NCBI GenBank assembly: GCA_934630905.1
Contig: CAKTXN010000044.1
Span: forward strand, 1-15,034
Reading direction: 5' to 3'
DNA length: 15,034 nt
From: an uncultured Eggerthellaceae bacterium
GTDB taxonomy: Bacteria; Actinomycetota; Coriobacteriia; Coriobacteriales; Eggerthellaceae
The notes beneath the pieces are model-generated. The model searched no databases and had not been told where the DNA came from. It was given only the letters and a program-made list of their open reading frames with translations. This document shows positions 7,070 to 14,816 of the stretch, piece after piece. The position numbers and the translations under genes are program-made. Position 1 is the first letter of the stretch; each line of letters starts with the position of its first letter.

Positions 7070-8085
7070 AAGTCCCTCCCCTTTCGCATGACCGAAGGAT
7101 TGAACACGCAATCAGCTTTCCATTTCACGTCCGAGCCGCTGTAGCGATAAATCGCTGCAAGCTTGTTTTCATAGACGACAGAAATATACTCGCCCTCGGT
7201 TGGCGCCGCAGTGCTTCCGTGATACGTGGGGAAACAACAATCACCCTGATGCTGAGCGGCATCACACGGTTCTTCCATAAGGCTGACCTGGGACGACAAC
7301 AGCGCGTTACCGTTCGCAAGACGCGCATGAGCCGCATCGTCAACGTAGGCAAAGCGATATTCCAAAAGCGGCAGCGGATCAAGCGCGCTTTTCGTAGAAA
7401 GCTGCTCTAACGTTTCAAGGCTCACGCAATCGCCCACCGAAAGACAACCAGAACGAGTGCGGCGCAATTCGGCAACGTGGGCAACTGTACCTAATGACCT
7501 GCCTAAATCACGCGCGAAGGAGCGAATATACGTCCCCTTCGAAACGCTTACTTCCAAGCGCCAACGCGTATAAGGGCGCGTCTCATCGGGCGCCAGCAGC
7601 TCGATAAAATCAACGTCGTAAATCTCAACCGCGCGCGGCTCAAGCTCTACCGCGTTTCCCTTGCGCGCCTCATCGCATGCTTTCTTACCATTCTTTTTAA
7701 GCGCGGAATACAGTGGCGGGACCTGCATGATTTTGCCGGAAAGCGTCTTTACGTACGAAGCGGCGAATTCGCGATCGAACACCACGGCGGGAACATCCGC
7801 TTGCTCGATAACCGCGCCTTCCCTATCGTCCGTTTCCGTAGCGGCGCCGAACGCAACATCAACAAGATACGTTTTATCGTGACCAACAAGATACTTATCA
7901 AGCCTGGTCGCGGGCCCAACGCACACAATAAGAACGCCTGATGCCTGCGGATCAAGGGTACCCGCATGCCCCACGCGCTTCTCGCCGAAAATCCTACGAC
8001 AGCGCGAAACAACGTCATGCGAACTCATGCCGCACGGCTTATCAACGCCCACCACCAGCGAAAGGCCCGATTCTCCCCGTTTCAC
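7066..8085 (-). CDS. truB: tRNA pseudouridine-55 synthase
   Basis: TruB converts U55 in the tRNA T-loop to pseudouridine. The catalytic motif VGHAGTLDPQASGVL (38-52) contains the nucleophile Asp45. Other conserved parts are GVDKPCGMSSHDVV (13-26), QVPPLYSALKKNGKKA (121-136) and VSKGTYIRSFARDLG (181-195). At 339 residues it is somewhat longer than typical. The C-terminal PUA-like region (about 245-326) contains an inserted Cys-rich stretch (about 270-297). The GTG start lies four bases after the stop of the upstream DHH gene, with GGAAGGAA further upstream. The stop overlaps the ribF start. Confidence 0.96.
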   Translation of the reverse strand: MKRGESGLSLVVGVDKPCGMSSHDVVSRCRRIFGEKRVGHAGTLDPQASGVLIVCVGPATRLDKYLVGHDKTYLVDVAFGAATETDDREGAVIEQADVPAVVFDREFAASYVKTLSGKIMQVPPLYSALKKNGKKACDEARKGNAVELEPRAVEIYDVDFIELLAPDETRPYTRWRLEVSVSKGTYIRSFARDLGRSLGTVAHVAELRRTRSGCLSVGDCVSLETLEQLSTKSALDPLPLLEYRFAYVDDAAHARLANGNALLSSQVSLMEEPCDAAQHQGDCCFPTYHGSTAAPTEGEYISVVYENKLAAIYRYSGSDVKWKADCVFNPSVMRKGRDL

Positions 8086-8089
8086 CGTA

Positions 8090-9163
8090 CTATTGTTCCT
8101 TCCACATCTCTTGCAAATATGCGCATAATTCTTCTTTTACCTGGGCGAATACATCCACAATAGCACCTTTGAGCGTCATGCCGGCTGCCGCTTTATGGCC
8201 GCCGCCGCCATGTTCAAACGCGAAGACGGCAATATCGGTACCGTCTTTCGAGCGCAAGCTGCCGCGAACGTTTTCCTCGGTTTCGCGCAGCGTGCAAGCA
8301 ACGCGCACGCCATCAATGCTGCGCAGCGTGTTCACGATGTTATCCGCATCGGTTTTCACCGCGGCCACGCTCGCGAAATCATCAAGCGTGACATATGTCA
8401 CAGCAAGCGCACCGTCCAAAAGCAGCTCCATGCGCGCAACGGCGCGATTCTCCAGCCGCAAAGAAGCAATACTGCGGCGCTGGAAAATCTGCGTGCAGAC
8501 CATCTCCAGGTCGGCGCCACATTCCAGCATCTCTGCAGCGCAACGGAACGCAAACGGATTAGCATTTTGGTATTGGAAACGCCCTGTATCGGTGACCAAG
8601 CCCGTGAATGCGCACAGAGCAACGTCTCCGCTGCGGTCAACGCCCAGCTCGCCTATAAGCTGCCACACGTTGAGCGTATTCGATGCTGCATCAGGATCAA
8701 CGTAATTCAACGCAGAAATTGCTTCTTTGTTCACATGATGGTCCAGGGTGATTGTAAAACCCGCGTGCTTGTGAAGCGATGCGGCAGCTTGGCCCATACG
8801 CTCATGATTCGGGACATCAACCGCAATAACGCACGACTCCATCACCGGAGAAGCCTCATCTGCAGCTGCCGTAGGCGCCGTGAGTTCGCAAGCGCCCACC
8901 ATCTGCTCAAGCAGCTCAGCCGCCGGCACCATACCATGCACACCCGGCAGGAATCCCAACGACGTATCGATGCTCGATGCATCCGTTGCCAGCACGCATT
9001 GCGCCTTCTTGCCCAGCCGATGCAACGCATGCTTGAGCGCAAGCTGCGATCCAATGCAGTCGCCATCGGGGCTTACGTGGCCCACGATAATATAATTGTC
9101 GTGCTCGCGCAGCGCTTGGGCAATTTGCGCCAGCGTGGCATTCGTTTGGGGTGTGGGCGCCAT
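8090..9163 (-). CDS. nrnA: NrnA-like DHH/DHHA1 phosphoesterase
   Basis: This 357-residue protein of the DHH family is probably an NrnA-type enzyme that degrades nano-RNA and may dephosphorylate pAp. The metal-binding motifs are in order: GHVSPDGDCIGSQ (28-40; H29, D33, D35), AVDVPNHERMG (114-124; D116), TLDHHVNK (139-146; the DHH at 141-143) and GLVTDTGRF (188-196; D192). The DHHA1 domain ends with HGGGGHKAAAGM (318-329), which binds substrate. Residues 92-110 form an Ala/Thr/Glu-rich insert. The position between rbfA and truB is the usual one for this gene in Gram-positive operons. The ATG start has AAAGGA 9 bases upstream. The 200-base gap to rbfA is unusual for this operon. Substrate is inferred; cyclic-dinucleotide phosphodiesterases share the same motifs. 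Confidence 0.92.
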   Translation of the reverse strand: MAPTPQTNATLAQIAQALREHDNYIIVGHVSPDGDCIGSQLALKHALHRLGKKAQCVLATDASSIDTSLGFLPGVHGMVPAAELLEQMVGACELTAPTAAADEASPVMESCVIAVDVPNHERMGQAAASLHKHAGFTITLDHHVNKEAISALNYVDPDAASNTLNVWQLIGELGVDRSGDVALCAFTGLVTDTGRFQYQNANPFAFRCAAEMLECGADLEMVCTQIFQRRSIASLRLENRAVARMELLLDGALAVTYVTLDDFASVAAVKTDADNIVNTLRSIDGVRVACTLRETEENVRGSLRSKDGTDIAVFAFEHGGGGHKAAAGMTLKGAIVDVFAQVKEELCAYLQEMWKEQ

Positions 9164-9292
9164 TACGCATCATCCTTTACTGTTTTTTCGTCGCCACTCT
9201 TACTGCTTCTTGCAGCTTCCATTGCGGCGTTTACGTCACAACATTCGCGTCAGGGCCACCCTGGCACCAACACGATTCACCCGCGAATCCTC

Positions 9293-9322
9293 AAAGGGGC
9301 GCAGGCCTTACGCCCACGCCCC
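9293..9322 (-). terminator. Strong hairpin between rbfA and the DHH gene, possible partial terminator
   Basis: On the minus strand GGGGCGTGGGC pairs with GCCTGCGCCCC across the loop GTAAG, making an 11-bp stem with two G-U pairs, followed by TTTGAGG. On the plus strand those two pairs would be C/A mismatches, so the structure belongs to the minus-strand RNA. The short U-run suggests incomplete termination or an RNA-processing site. The rest of the 200-base gap (9164-9363) holds a smaller CAGGG/CCCTG hairpin (9251-9263) and no convincing gene. Confidence 0.5.
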
Positions 9323-9363
9323 TCGTTCAATCATTACCTTACAAACCCGTCCAACAAGCAAAA

Positions 9364-9747
9364 TTACTCGTTGTAGATGTCGTCCTCTTCCTGCGGGACA
9401 TACGCAGGACGCGTTTCCTCTTTTGCCAACGCATTGGCAATACGCTGAGCCTCATCTACGCTGGTATCCAGAATAAAACGAAGCTCCGGAGCAACACGCC
9501 AGGTCAAACGTTTAGCAAGAAGCGAACGAATGCGACCTTTCGCCTTATCGAACGCAGCTTGCGCTTCTTCATACTCTCCCACCGGCGCCGCATAAAACAC
9601 GTTGCAAGCGCTGCGGTCAAAACTCACTTCGCAACCAGTAATCGTTACCTGGTTCAAGCGCGGGTCGGAAATATCGAACAGCAGAATGCTCGCAATGTTT
9701 TCCTGTGCCTGCGCGTTCAATTTACGACTTGACGAATTCTGTTTCAT
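9364..9747 (-). CDS. rbfA: Ribosome-binding factor A
   Basis: RbfA is a small KH-type protein that binds the 30S subunit and helps 16S rRNA 5'-end maturation, including during cold growth. The 127-residue product has the family core: NAQAQENIASILLFDISDPR (11-30) and VTITGCEVSFDRSACNVFYAA (34-54). It continues with LAKRLTWRVAPELRFILDTS (77-96), and an acidic tail ends the protein. The ATG start has AGGAG five bases upstream. It follows infB by 41 bases, as in most bacteria. Confidence 0.95.
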   Translation of the reverse strand: MKQNSSSRKLNAQAQENIASILLFDISDPRLNQVTITGCEVSFDRSACNVFYAAPVGEYEEAQAAFDKAKGRIRSLLAKRLTWRVAPELRFILDTSVDEAQRIANALAKEETRPAYVPQEEDDIYNE

Positions 9748-9788
9748 GGGAACTCCTCTCGATCGCTTTTACTGCCTTTGCAAGCGCG

Positions 9789-12602
9789 CTACTCTGTGCG
9801 CTCGACTTCTACGTTGCGGAAGCCTTCGATGGTATCGCCCACCTTGATATCCTGGTAGCCATTCACGCCAATACCGCATTCGTAACCCTGCTTGACCGAC
9901 TTCACGTCGTCCTTGAAACGCTTCAACGAAGACAAAACACCTTCGAAGATAACGGTGCCGTCGCGAACCACGCGTACCTGGTCATCGCGGCTCAGCTCGC
10001 CTTCAACAATATAGCATCCGGCGATGTTGCCAACCTTGGGAACACGGAAAACATCGCGAACTTCGGCAATACCCGTATCCTTTTCGACGATATCTGGCTT
10101 GAGCAAGCCAACGCGTGCAGCGTTGATGTCTTCGAGCGCCTGATAGATAACGCGATACAGACGGATATCGACTTTTTCCTTCTCGGCCTGCTGCTTCGAC
10201 TTGCCGGTCGGACGCACGTTGAAGCCAATGATGATGGCGTCAGACGCCGCAGCCAAGGTAACGTCGGTCTCGGTGATGCCGCCAACGGCCGCATGCACGA
10301 TGTTGATCTTGACTTCGCTTTGATCCATCTTGTCGAAGGCGTCGCGCAGTGCCTCAATGGATCCTTGAACGTCGGCCTTGATAATCAGGTTCAAGTCGGT
10401 CTGCTTGCCCTCTTCAATGCGGTTGAACAGGTCGTCAAGCGACATATGGCTCTTCGTTTCCTGCTCCGCCAAACGGGCACGCAGCGCACGTTCTTCCGCC
10501 AGCTTGCGGGCATCGCGTTCGTCTTCGAACACGCGGAATTCGTCGCCCGCCGTAGGAACGGAGTTCAAGCCCAAAATCTCAACCGGGTCAGACGGATACG
10601 CAGCCTTCACGTGATCGCCCTTCGGGTTCACCAGGGCGCGCACACGACCGTACGACGTGCCGGCAACCACCGTATCGCCCGGCTTGAGCGTACCACGCTG
10701 CACCAAAACGGTAGCAACGGGGCCACGGCCCTTGTCCAGGTTTGCCTCGATAACAAAGCCAGAAGCAAGCGCATCGGGGTTCGCGCGCAGACCCAAAACG
10801 TCAGCCTGCAGCAACACGGTTTCCAGCAGCTCATCCACGTTCAAATGCTTCTTCGCAGAAACGTTGACGAACATGTTCTCGCCGCCCCACTCTTCGGGGA
10901 TGATGCCGTACTGCGTAAGTTCCTGACGTACGCGCTCGGGGTTCGCGCCATCCTTATCAATCTTGTTCACCGCAACAACAATCGGCACATTTGCCGCCTT
11001 CGCATGGTTGATCGCCTCGATGGTCTGCGGCATAACGCCGTCATCGGCGGCAACAACCAAGATGATAACGTCGGTGACCTGCGCACCACGGGCACGCATT
11101 GCCGTAAACGCCTCGTGACCAGGGGTATCGATGAACGTAATCTGATGATCCATCAAGTTAACTACCGAAGCACCGATATGCTGCGTAATGCCGCCTGCTT
11201 CGCCTGCCGCAACGCCGGAATGGCGAATGGCGTCAAGCAAAGACGTCTTGCCGTGGTCAACGTGACCCATAACGGTAACAACGGGCGGACGCGGCTTCAA
11301 ATCTTCATCGGAGTCGTTATAGACCACCGCGTATTCCTCTTCGGGAGACACCACGCGGCACTTCTTATTCAAGTCATCGGCAATAAGCTCAATCAGGTCA
11401 TCGCTCATCGACTGCGTAAGCGTGAGCACCTGACCCAACATGAACAAGCGCTTGATAACTTCATTCGGCTGCACGCCAATAAGCTCGGCAAACTTGGAAA
11501 CACTTGCGCCCTGGGGAATCTCAACAACCGATTCGTCCAGGACAAGCGAGGGATCCAAGCCGCGCTCGATTGCCTGCTGTTCGGCTTTCTCACGTGCTTC
11601 CTTCGCGCGCTTCTCTTTGCGCTTCTTACGGCGACCTTCGCCTTCCGTGGAAGCAGCGGCAACGGCGGCACGCGCCTCGGCAAGCACCTTATCGCGCTGC
11701 AGCTTTTCAGCCTGAACGGCCATCTGCGCGTAACGATCGGGGCCTTCCTCATGCGGAGCCTGCACCAGCTCGTCTACCTGGGGCTCAGCTACGCGCTTGC
11801 GGCCCTTCTTCTTGGCCGGTGTCTCATCAGATGCACCCGACGCATTACGATTTGCTTTTGCTCCCTTCGAAGAAGCGGCTTTCGCCTTCTCTTTTTCCAT
11901 CTTCGCATCATGCTGCATACGCTGCTGTTCGGCTTCGATCTGATTAAGAAGCGAGCTGAACTTATTCGACGTCTTCGTTGTGGCTACCGTAGGAACACGC
12001 TTCGGCTTCTCCCGCTGCGGAGCCTGCTCTGCCGCTGCTTTCGCAGAAGAATGGCGCTGTTCGCGATTGCGAAGGTTTTCCTCCACGCGACGCTTCTTTG
12101 CTACCTCGGCAGCGGCAGCTTCCGCGCGCGCACGTGCTTCCGCTTCAGCTTTTTCGCGTTCAACGCGCGCACGCTCGGCCTCAATCTGGTCTGCCAAGCT
12201 CTGGAACGCAGAAACCTTGGGAGCCTGCTTGCTGGGCGCATGCTCTGCCCGCTCGACAGCAGCTTCCTCGTCTTCCAGGGCGCCATCGCGACGAGCTCGC
12301 TCTTCTTCGCGCAGCTTGCGCTCCGCCTCTACGGCAGCACGGCGCTGTGCCTCTTCGGCCTGCTTTTTCGCTTCTTCTTCCGCTTGCTTTTTCGCCAACT
12401 CAGCTGCTTCGGCGTCGTCGAGCTCACCCGCACGCTGCTTAATTTCAGGCGAAAGCTTCTTGCGGACCTCCTCCACGCTTTCTTCCTTCAACGGAGTCGC
12501 ATGGGTTTTGGCAGGGATATTCATCTCTGCCAGCAAATCAAGCATCTCCTTGCTTGACATGTTGAATTCTTTTGCTAGTTCATGAACACGCATTCCAGGC
12601 AT
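9789..12602 (-). CDS. infB: Translation initiation factor IF-2
   Basis: IF-2 is the GTPase that brings initiator tRNA to the 30S subunit and promotes subunit joining. The 937-residue product begins with an IF2_N domain (MRVHELAKEFNMSSKEMLDLL, 4-24). A long charged linker rich in Ala, Glu, Lys and Arg follows (about 53-345), largely predicted coiled coil or disordered. A second IF2_N-like segment lies at about 360-412. The GTPase motifs are GHVDHGKTS (446-454), GGITQHIGA (470-478), DTPGHEAF (492-499), NKID (546-549) and SAK (582-584). The C-terminal IF2 domains follow. The linker contains a short motif twice (about 133-143 and 215-225). The ATG start is set by AAGGAGG five bases upstream. A longer open frame to 12686 overlaps ylxR and is rejected. 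Confidence 0.98.
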   Translation of the reverse strand: MPGMRVHELAKEFNMSSKEMLDLLAEMNIPAKTHATPLKEESVEEVRKKLSPEIKQRAGELDDAEAAELAKKQAEEEAKKQAEEAQRRAAVEAERKLREEERARRDGALEDEEAAVERAEHAPSKQAPKVSAFQSLADQIEAERARVEREKAEAEARARAEAAAAEVAKKRRVEENLRNREQRHSSAKAAAEQAPQREKPKRVPTVATTKTSNKFSSLLNQIEAEQQRMQHDAKMEKEKAKAASSKGAKANRNASGASDETPAKKKGRKRVAEPQVDELVQAPHEEGPDRYAQMAVQAEKLQRDKVLAEARAAVAAASTEGEGRRKKRKEKRAKEAREKAEQQAIERGLDPSLVLDESVVEIPQGASVSKFAELIGVQPNEVIKRLFMLGQVLTLTQSMSDDLIELIADDLNKKCRVVSPEEEYAVVYNDSDEDLKPRPPVVTVMGHVDHGKTSLLDAIRHSGVAAGEAGGITQHIGASVVNLMDHQITFIDTPGHEAFTAMRARGAQVTDVIILVVAADDGVMPQTIEAINHAKAANVPIVVAVNKIDKDGANPERVRQELTQYGIIPEEWGGENMFVNVSAKKHLNVDELLETVLLQADVLGLRANPDALASGFVIEANLDKGRGPVATVLVQRGTLKPGDTVVAGTSYGRVRALVNPKGDHVKAAYPSDPVEILGLNSVPTAGDEFRVFEDERDARKLAEERALRARLAEQETKSHMSLDDLFNRIEEGKQTDLNLIIKADVQGSIEALRDAFDKMDQSEVKINIVHAAVGGITETDVTLAAASDAIIIGFNVRPTGKSKQQAEKEKVDIRLYRVIYQALEDINAARVGLLKPDIVEKDTGIAEVRDVFRVPKVGNIAGCYIVEGELSRDDQVRVVRDGTVIFEGVLSSLKRFKDDVKSVKQGYECGIGVNGYQDIKVGDTIEGFRNVEVERTE

Positions 12603-12612
12603 TCTAGCCTCC

Positions 12613-12915
12613 TTAATCTTCAGGGGAGCTTTCGGCAAGGTGCGCGGAAAGCTCATCGCGGACATTTTGGTAGGAGTCGGCTTCAATAGAGCACTTCAAG
12701 CTGCGAGCTAATCTTCCCTGCTTGACCGCCTTTTCAAAGCACTCAAGCGAACAGACATACGCGCCGCGCCCGGCAAGGCGCCCGGTTTTATCAAACGCGA
12801 TGCGGCCCTCGGGCGTACGCACGATGCGGTACAACTGCTGCTTGGGGTTTTTCTGAGCGCAGCCAATGCAGCTGCGCTGGCGCTTCGGCGCGCTCGCCTG
12901 CTCTACGAAACCCAT
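12613..12915 (-). CDS. ylxR: YlxR/DUF448 RNA-binding protein
   Basis: This is a 100-residue basic protein of the YlxR family, normally encoded between nusA and infB as here. The signature CIGCAQKNPKQQLYRIVR (17-34) and GRLAGRGAYVCSLECFEKA (45-63) are clear. In Bacillus subtilis the homologue (renamed RnpM) binds and modulates RNase P; in this organism the role is inferred. The ATG lies five bases after the nusA stop. The stop codon overlaps the infB ribosome binding region, which suggests coupled translation. Confidence 0.93.
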   Translation of the reverse strand: MGFVEQASAPKRQRSCIGCAQKNPKQQLYRIVRTPEGRIAFDKTGRLAGRGAYVCSLECFEKAVKQGRLARSLKCSIEADSYQNVRDELSAHLAESSPED

Positions 12916-12920
12916 ATCCG

Positions 12921-14123
12921 TTATGCCTCGGATGCGTGAATGCCGCAGAAGCTGCTGCCGGGGCGCGCATGGTTGCGGCAGCGAACGCCATCGCTACTCA
13001 CGTATTCGCAGAAACCGCCCTGCTCCTCATCATCTTCATCGATAAGCATGTTCTCGGTCGCAGGCAACGGCTCGCCAGCGTAAGAAGCACTCTTGATGTC
13101 AATGTGCCAGCCAGTCAGACGCGCAGCCAAACGAGCGTTCTGGCCCGCCTTGCCAATAGCCAAAGAAAGCTGGTCATCAGGAACAATAACGGTTGCATAA
13201 TTATTTTCTTCGTCAACGGTAACGCGAGAGACCCTTGCAGGAGAAAGCGCCTTGGCAACGTATTCCGCCGGATCGGGACTCCATTGAATAACATCAACAC
13301 GCTCGTTGCGCAGCTCTTCCACCACCATGCGAACACGGCTGCCCTTGGGGCCAACGCAGGCGCCCACGGGATCAAGGTTCGCTTCGCGGGAATACACGGC
13401 AATCTTAGAACGCTCGCCCGGTTCGCGCGCAATAGACTTGATTTCCACCAGGCCATCGTAGATTTCGGGAACTTCAATTTCGAACAGGCGACGAATCAAA
13501 TCGGGGTGCGTACGGGAGACCACGATAGAGGGACGACCCTGCTCGCCTTTTGCCTTCGGCTCTTCAGCGTTGGGATCGCGCACGTCGATGATCAGCACTT
13601 TCAGACGCTGGTTGTGACGATAATGCTCATTTGCCGGACGCTCGTTGCGCTCGGTGGGGAATTTCTTCTGATCGTAATGCGGCAGCTCGGCCTCTACGCC
13701 ATCGCGAATCTTAATGATAGTAAAGTCGTTCGTACCCTGCAAAACGGTACCCGTTACCAAATCGCCACGACGGCTCTTGAACTCACGATAGATGGACTGA
13801 CGACCTGCATCGCGCACGATGGAGGCAATAACGCTCTTTGCGTTCTGAGCAGCAATGCGGCTCACGTCATTCGGCGTAACGTCGCGCGGCTCGAACTCAT
13901 GGTACTCGCCTTCTTCATCGGGCTCATCGGTGGGAACCATCTCGTACACATAGATTTTGCCCGTGGAGCGGTCGATAGTCACGCTTGCATCCCACTCCAG
14001 ATCCAAGATGCGCTGGTAGCTTTTTGCCAGAGAATCTTCCAAGCGCTCAATAAGATACAGTTCATCGATCTTGCGCTCGTGGGCCAAAGCCTGCAAAGCC
14101 TCGATCAATTCAGAATTTGCCAC
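12921..14123 (-). CDS. nusA: Transcription termination/antitermination factor NusA with C-terminal Cys/His tail
   Basis: NusA binds RNA polymerase and RNA and controls pausing, termination and antitermination. The 400-residue product has the N-terminal polymerase-binding domain (1-110) and the S1 domain (about 117-185, starting GDLVTGTV). KH1 contains GACVGPKGSRV (254-264) and KH2 contains LAIGKAGQNARLAARL (321-336). After an acidic linker (LIDEDDEEQGG), residues 372-396 carry Cys372, Cys382, Cys393 and His396 with spacing C-x9-C-x10-C-x2-H, a zinc-ribbon-like pattern not found in standard NusA. The GTG start at 14123 is chosen because AAGGA lies six bases upstream. The longer open frame to 14174 overlaps rimP and lacks a ribosome binding site. 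Confidence 0.97.
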   Translation of the reverse strand: MANSELIEALQALAHERKIDELYLIERLEDSLAKSYQRILDLEWDASVTIDRSTGKIYVYEMVPTDEPDEEGEYHEFEPRDVTPNDVSRIAAQNAKSVIASIVRDAGRQSIYREFKSRRGDLVTGTVLQGTNDFTIIKIRDGVEAELPHYDQKKFPTERNERPANEHYRHNQRLKVLIIDVRDPNAEEPKAKGEQGRPSIVVSRTHPDLIRRLFEIEVPEIYDGLVEIKSIAREPGERSKIAVYSREANLDPVGACVGPKGSRVRMVVEELRNERVDVIQWSPDPAEYVAKALSPARVSRVTVDEENNYATVIVPDDQLSLAIGKAGQNARLAARLTGWHIDIKSASYAGEPLPATENMLIDEDDEEQGGFCEYVSSDGVRCRNHARPGSSFCGIHASEA

Positions 14124-14157
14124 AATAGTTCCTTTCCTTGCTACTTCCTTGTTCGTT

Positions 14158-14637
14158 TTACTTTTTGTTCTCACTGAAATCGATAACGCCCTTCAAATGG
14201 GCTCGTTTGATAAGGTCAAACGGAATTTCAATCGAAGTTCCCTGGTCATCAAGCGTAAGCTTCTCGTCATCCGCGGCCACAATCACCGCAGTGAACTGTG
14301 AGCGCCCGTTGATACCCTTCGACGCTTTCACCACCGCCGTTTGCCCAGCGAAGCGGTTGAAATGCTCGGGGGTTCGCAGCGGTCGGTCGATTCCCGGCGA
14401 GGAAACCTCCAACATATACGCCCCCGGGAACGGGTCGATGCGCTCCATGGTCTCATTGATCCACGTTTGCGCCTCGGAAAGCTCATCGAAGCCAACACCG
14501 TGATCGGTGTCGATATACACGCGAATGATCGGGGATTTCTTTGAGCCCGTTACCTCGACGGTAACAATCTCAATGCCATGCTGTTGCGCCAAGGGTGCAA
14601 GCGCATCAAGCAGCGATTGTTCTTTATGTGTCAGCAC
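14158..14637 (-). CDS. rimP: Ribosome maturation factor RimP
   Basis: RimP assists assembly of the 30S ribosomal subunit. The 159-residue product has the family layout: an N-terminal alpha/beta domain containing VEVTGSKKSPIIRVYID (27-43) and YMLEVSSPGIDRPLRTPEHF (74-93), then a small C-terminal SH3-like domain (about 100-150). The start is GTG with AGGGAGG about five bases upstream. It is the first gene of the operon, and nusA starts 34 bases after its stop. Confidence 0.95.
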   Translation of the reverse strand: MLTHKEQSLLDALAPLAQQHGIEIVTVEVTGSKKSPIIRVYIDTDHGVGFDELSEAQTWINETMERIDPFPGAYMLEVSSPGIDRPLRTPEHFNRFAGQTAVVKASKGINGRSQFTAVIVAADDEKLTLDDQGTSIEIPFDLIKRAHLKGVIDFSENKK

Positions 14638-14669
14638 TGGTCCCTCCCTCTTTTTCTCCTAATATACAA

Positions 14670-14695
14670 AGAAAGCGGGCAAATGCCCACTTTCT
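14670..14695 (-). terminator. Terminator-like hairpin in the rimP-nusA leader
   Basis: On the minus strand GAAAGTGGGC pairs with GCCCGCTTTC across the loop ATTT, extended by one A/T pair to an 11-bp stem with one G-U pair. TTTGTATATT follows on the 3' side. On the plus strand the G-U pair becomes a C/A mismatch, so the structure suits minus-strand RNA. It lies between the promoter and the rimP ribosome binding site, about 30 bases before the start codon, where an attenuator would sit. Confidence 0.5.
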
Positions 14696-14754
14696 CTGAA
14701 AATCGAAAGTATGGTGCGAAGGTGCTTACCGCAACTCTTCACATGTGCTCGAGC

Positions 14755-14783
14755 ATTATAGCACGCTCTTGCTCGATGCACAA
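14755..14783 (-). promoter_or_regulatory. Sigma70-type promoter of the rimP-nusA-infB operon
   Basis: On the minus strand a perfect TATAAT (14755-14760) is preceded, after an ideal 17-base spacer, by TTGTGC (14778-14783, 3/6 match including TTG). Transcription would start near 14748, giving a leader of about 110 bases before the rimP GTG. No comparable promoter was seen between the genes of the operon. Confidence 0.7.
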
Positions 14784-14816
14784 GTTTTTCACACGCAGAA
14801 AGTAACGCCTGCGCGT

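Noticed and set aside
9151..9732. Plus-strand open frame with a lipoprotein-like hydrophobic N terminus
   Set aside because: The rest of the frame is antisense to rbfA, no ribosome binding site is present, and the hydrophobic start is probably chance.
9705..12557. 950-codon plus-strand open frame antisense to infB
   Set aside because: It is the mirror of the IF-2 gene, with Arg/Leu/Phe-rich sequence from reversed Glu/Lys/Ala codons, no domain and no ribosome binding site.
12936..14177. 413-codon plus-strand open frame antisense to nusA
   Set aside because: The minus strand encodes an unmistakable NusA, and the antisense product has no recognisable motif.
14740..14745. ATGTGA start-stop in the rimP leader
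   Set aside because: It is a minimal start-stop codon pair, but there is no ribosome binding site before it.
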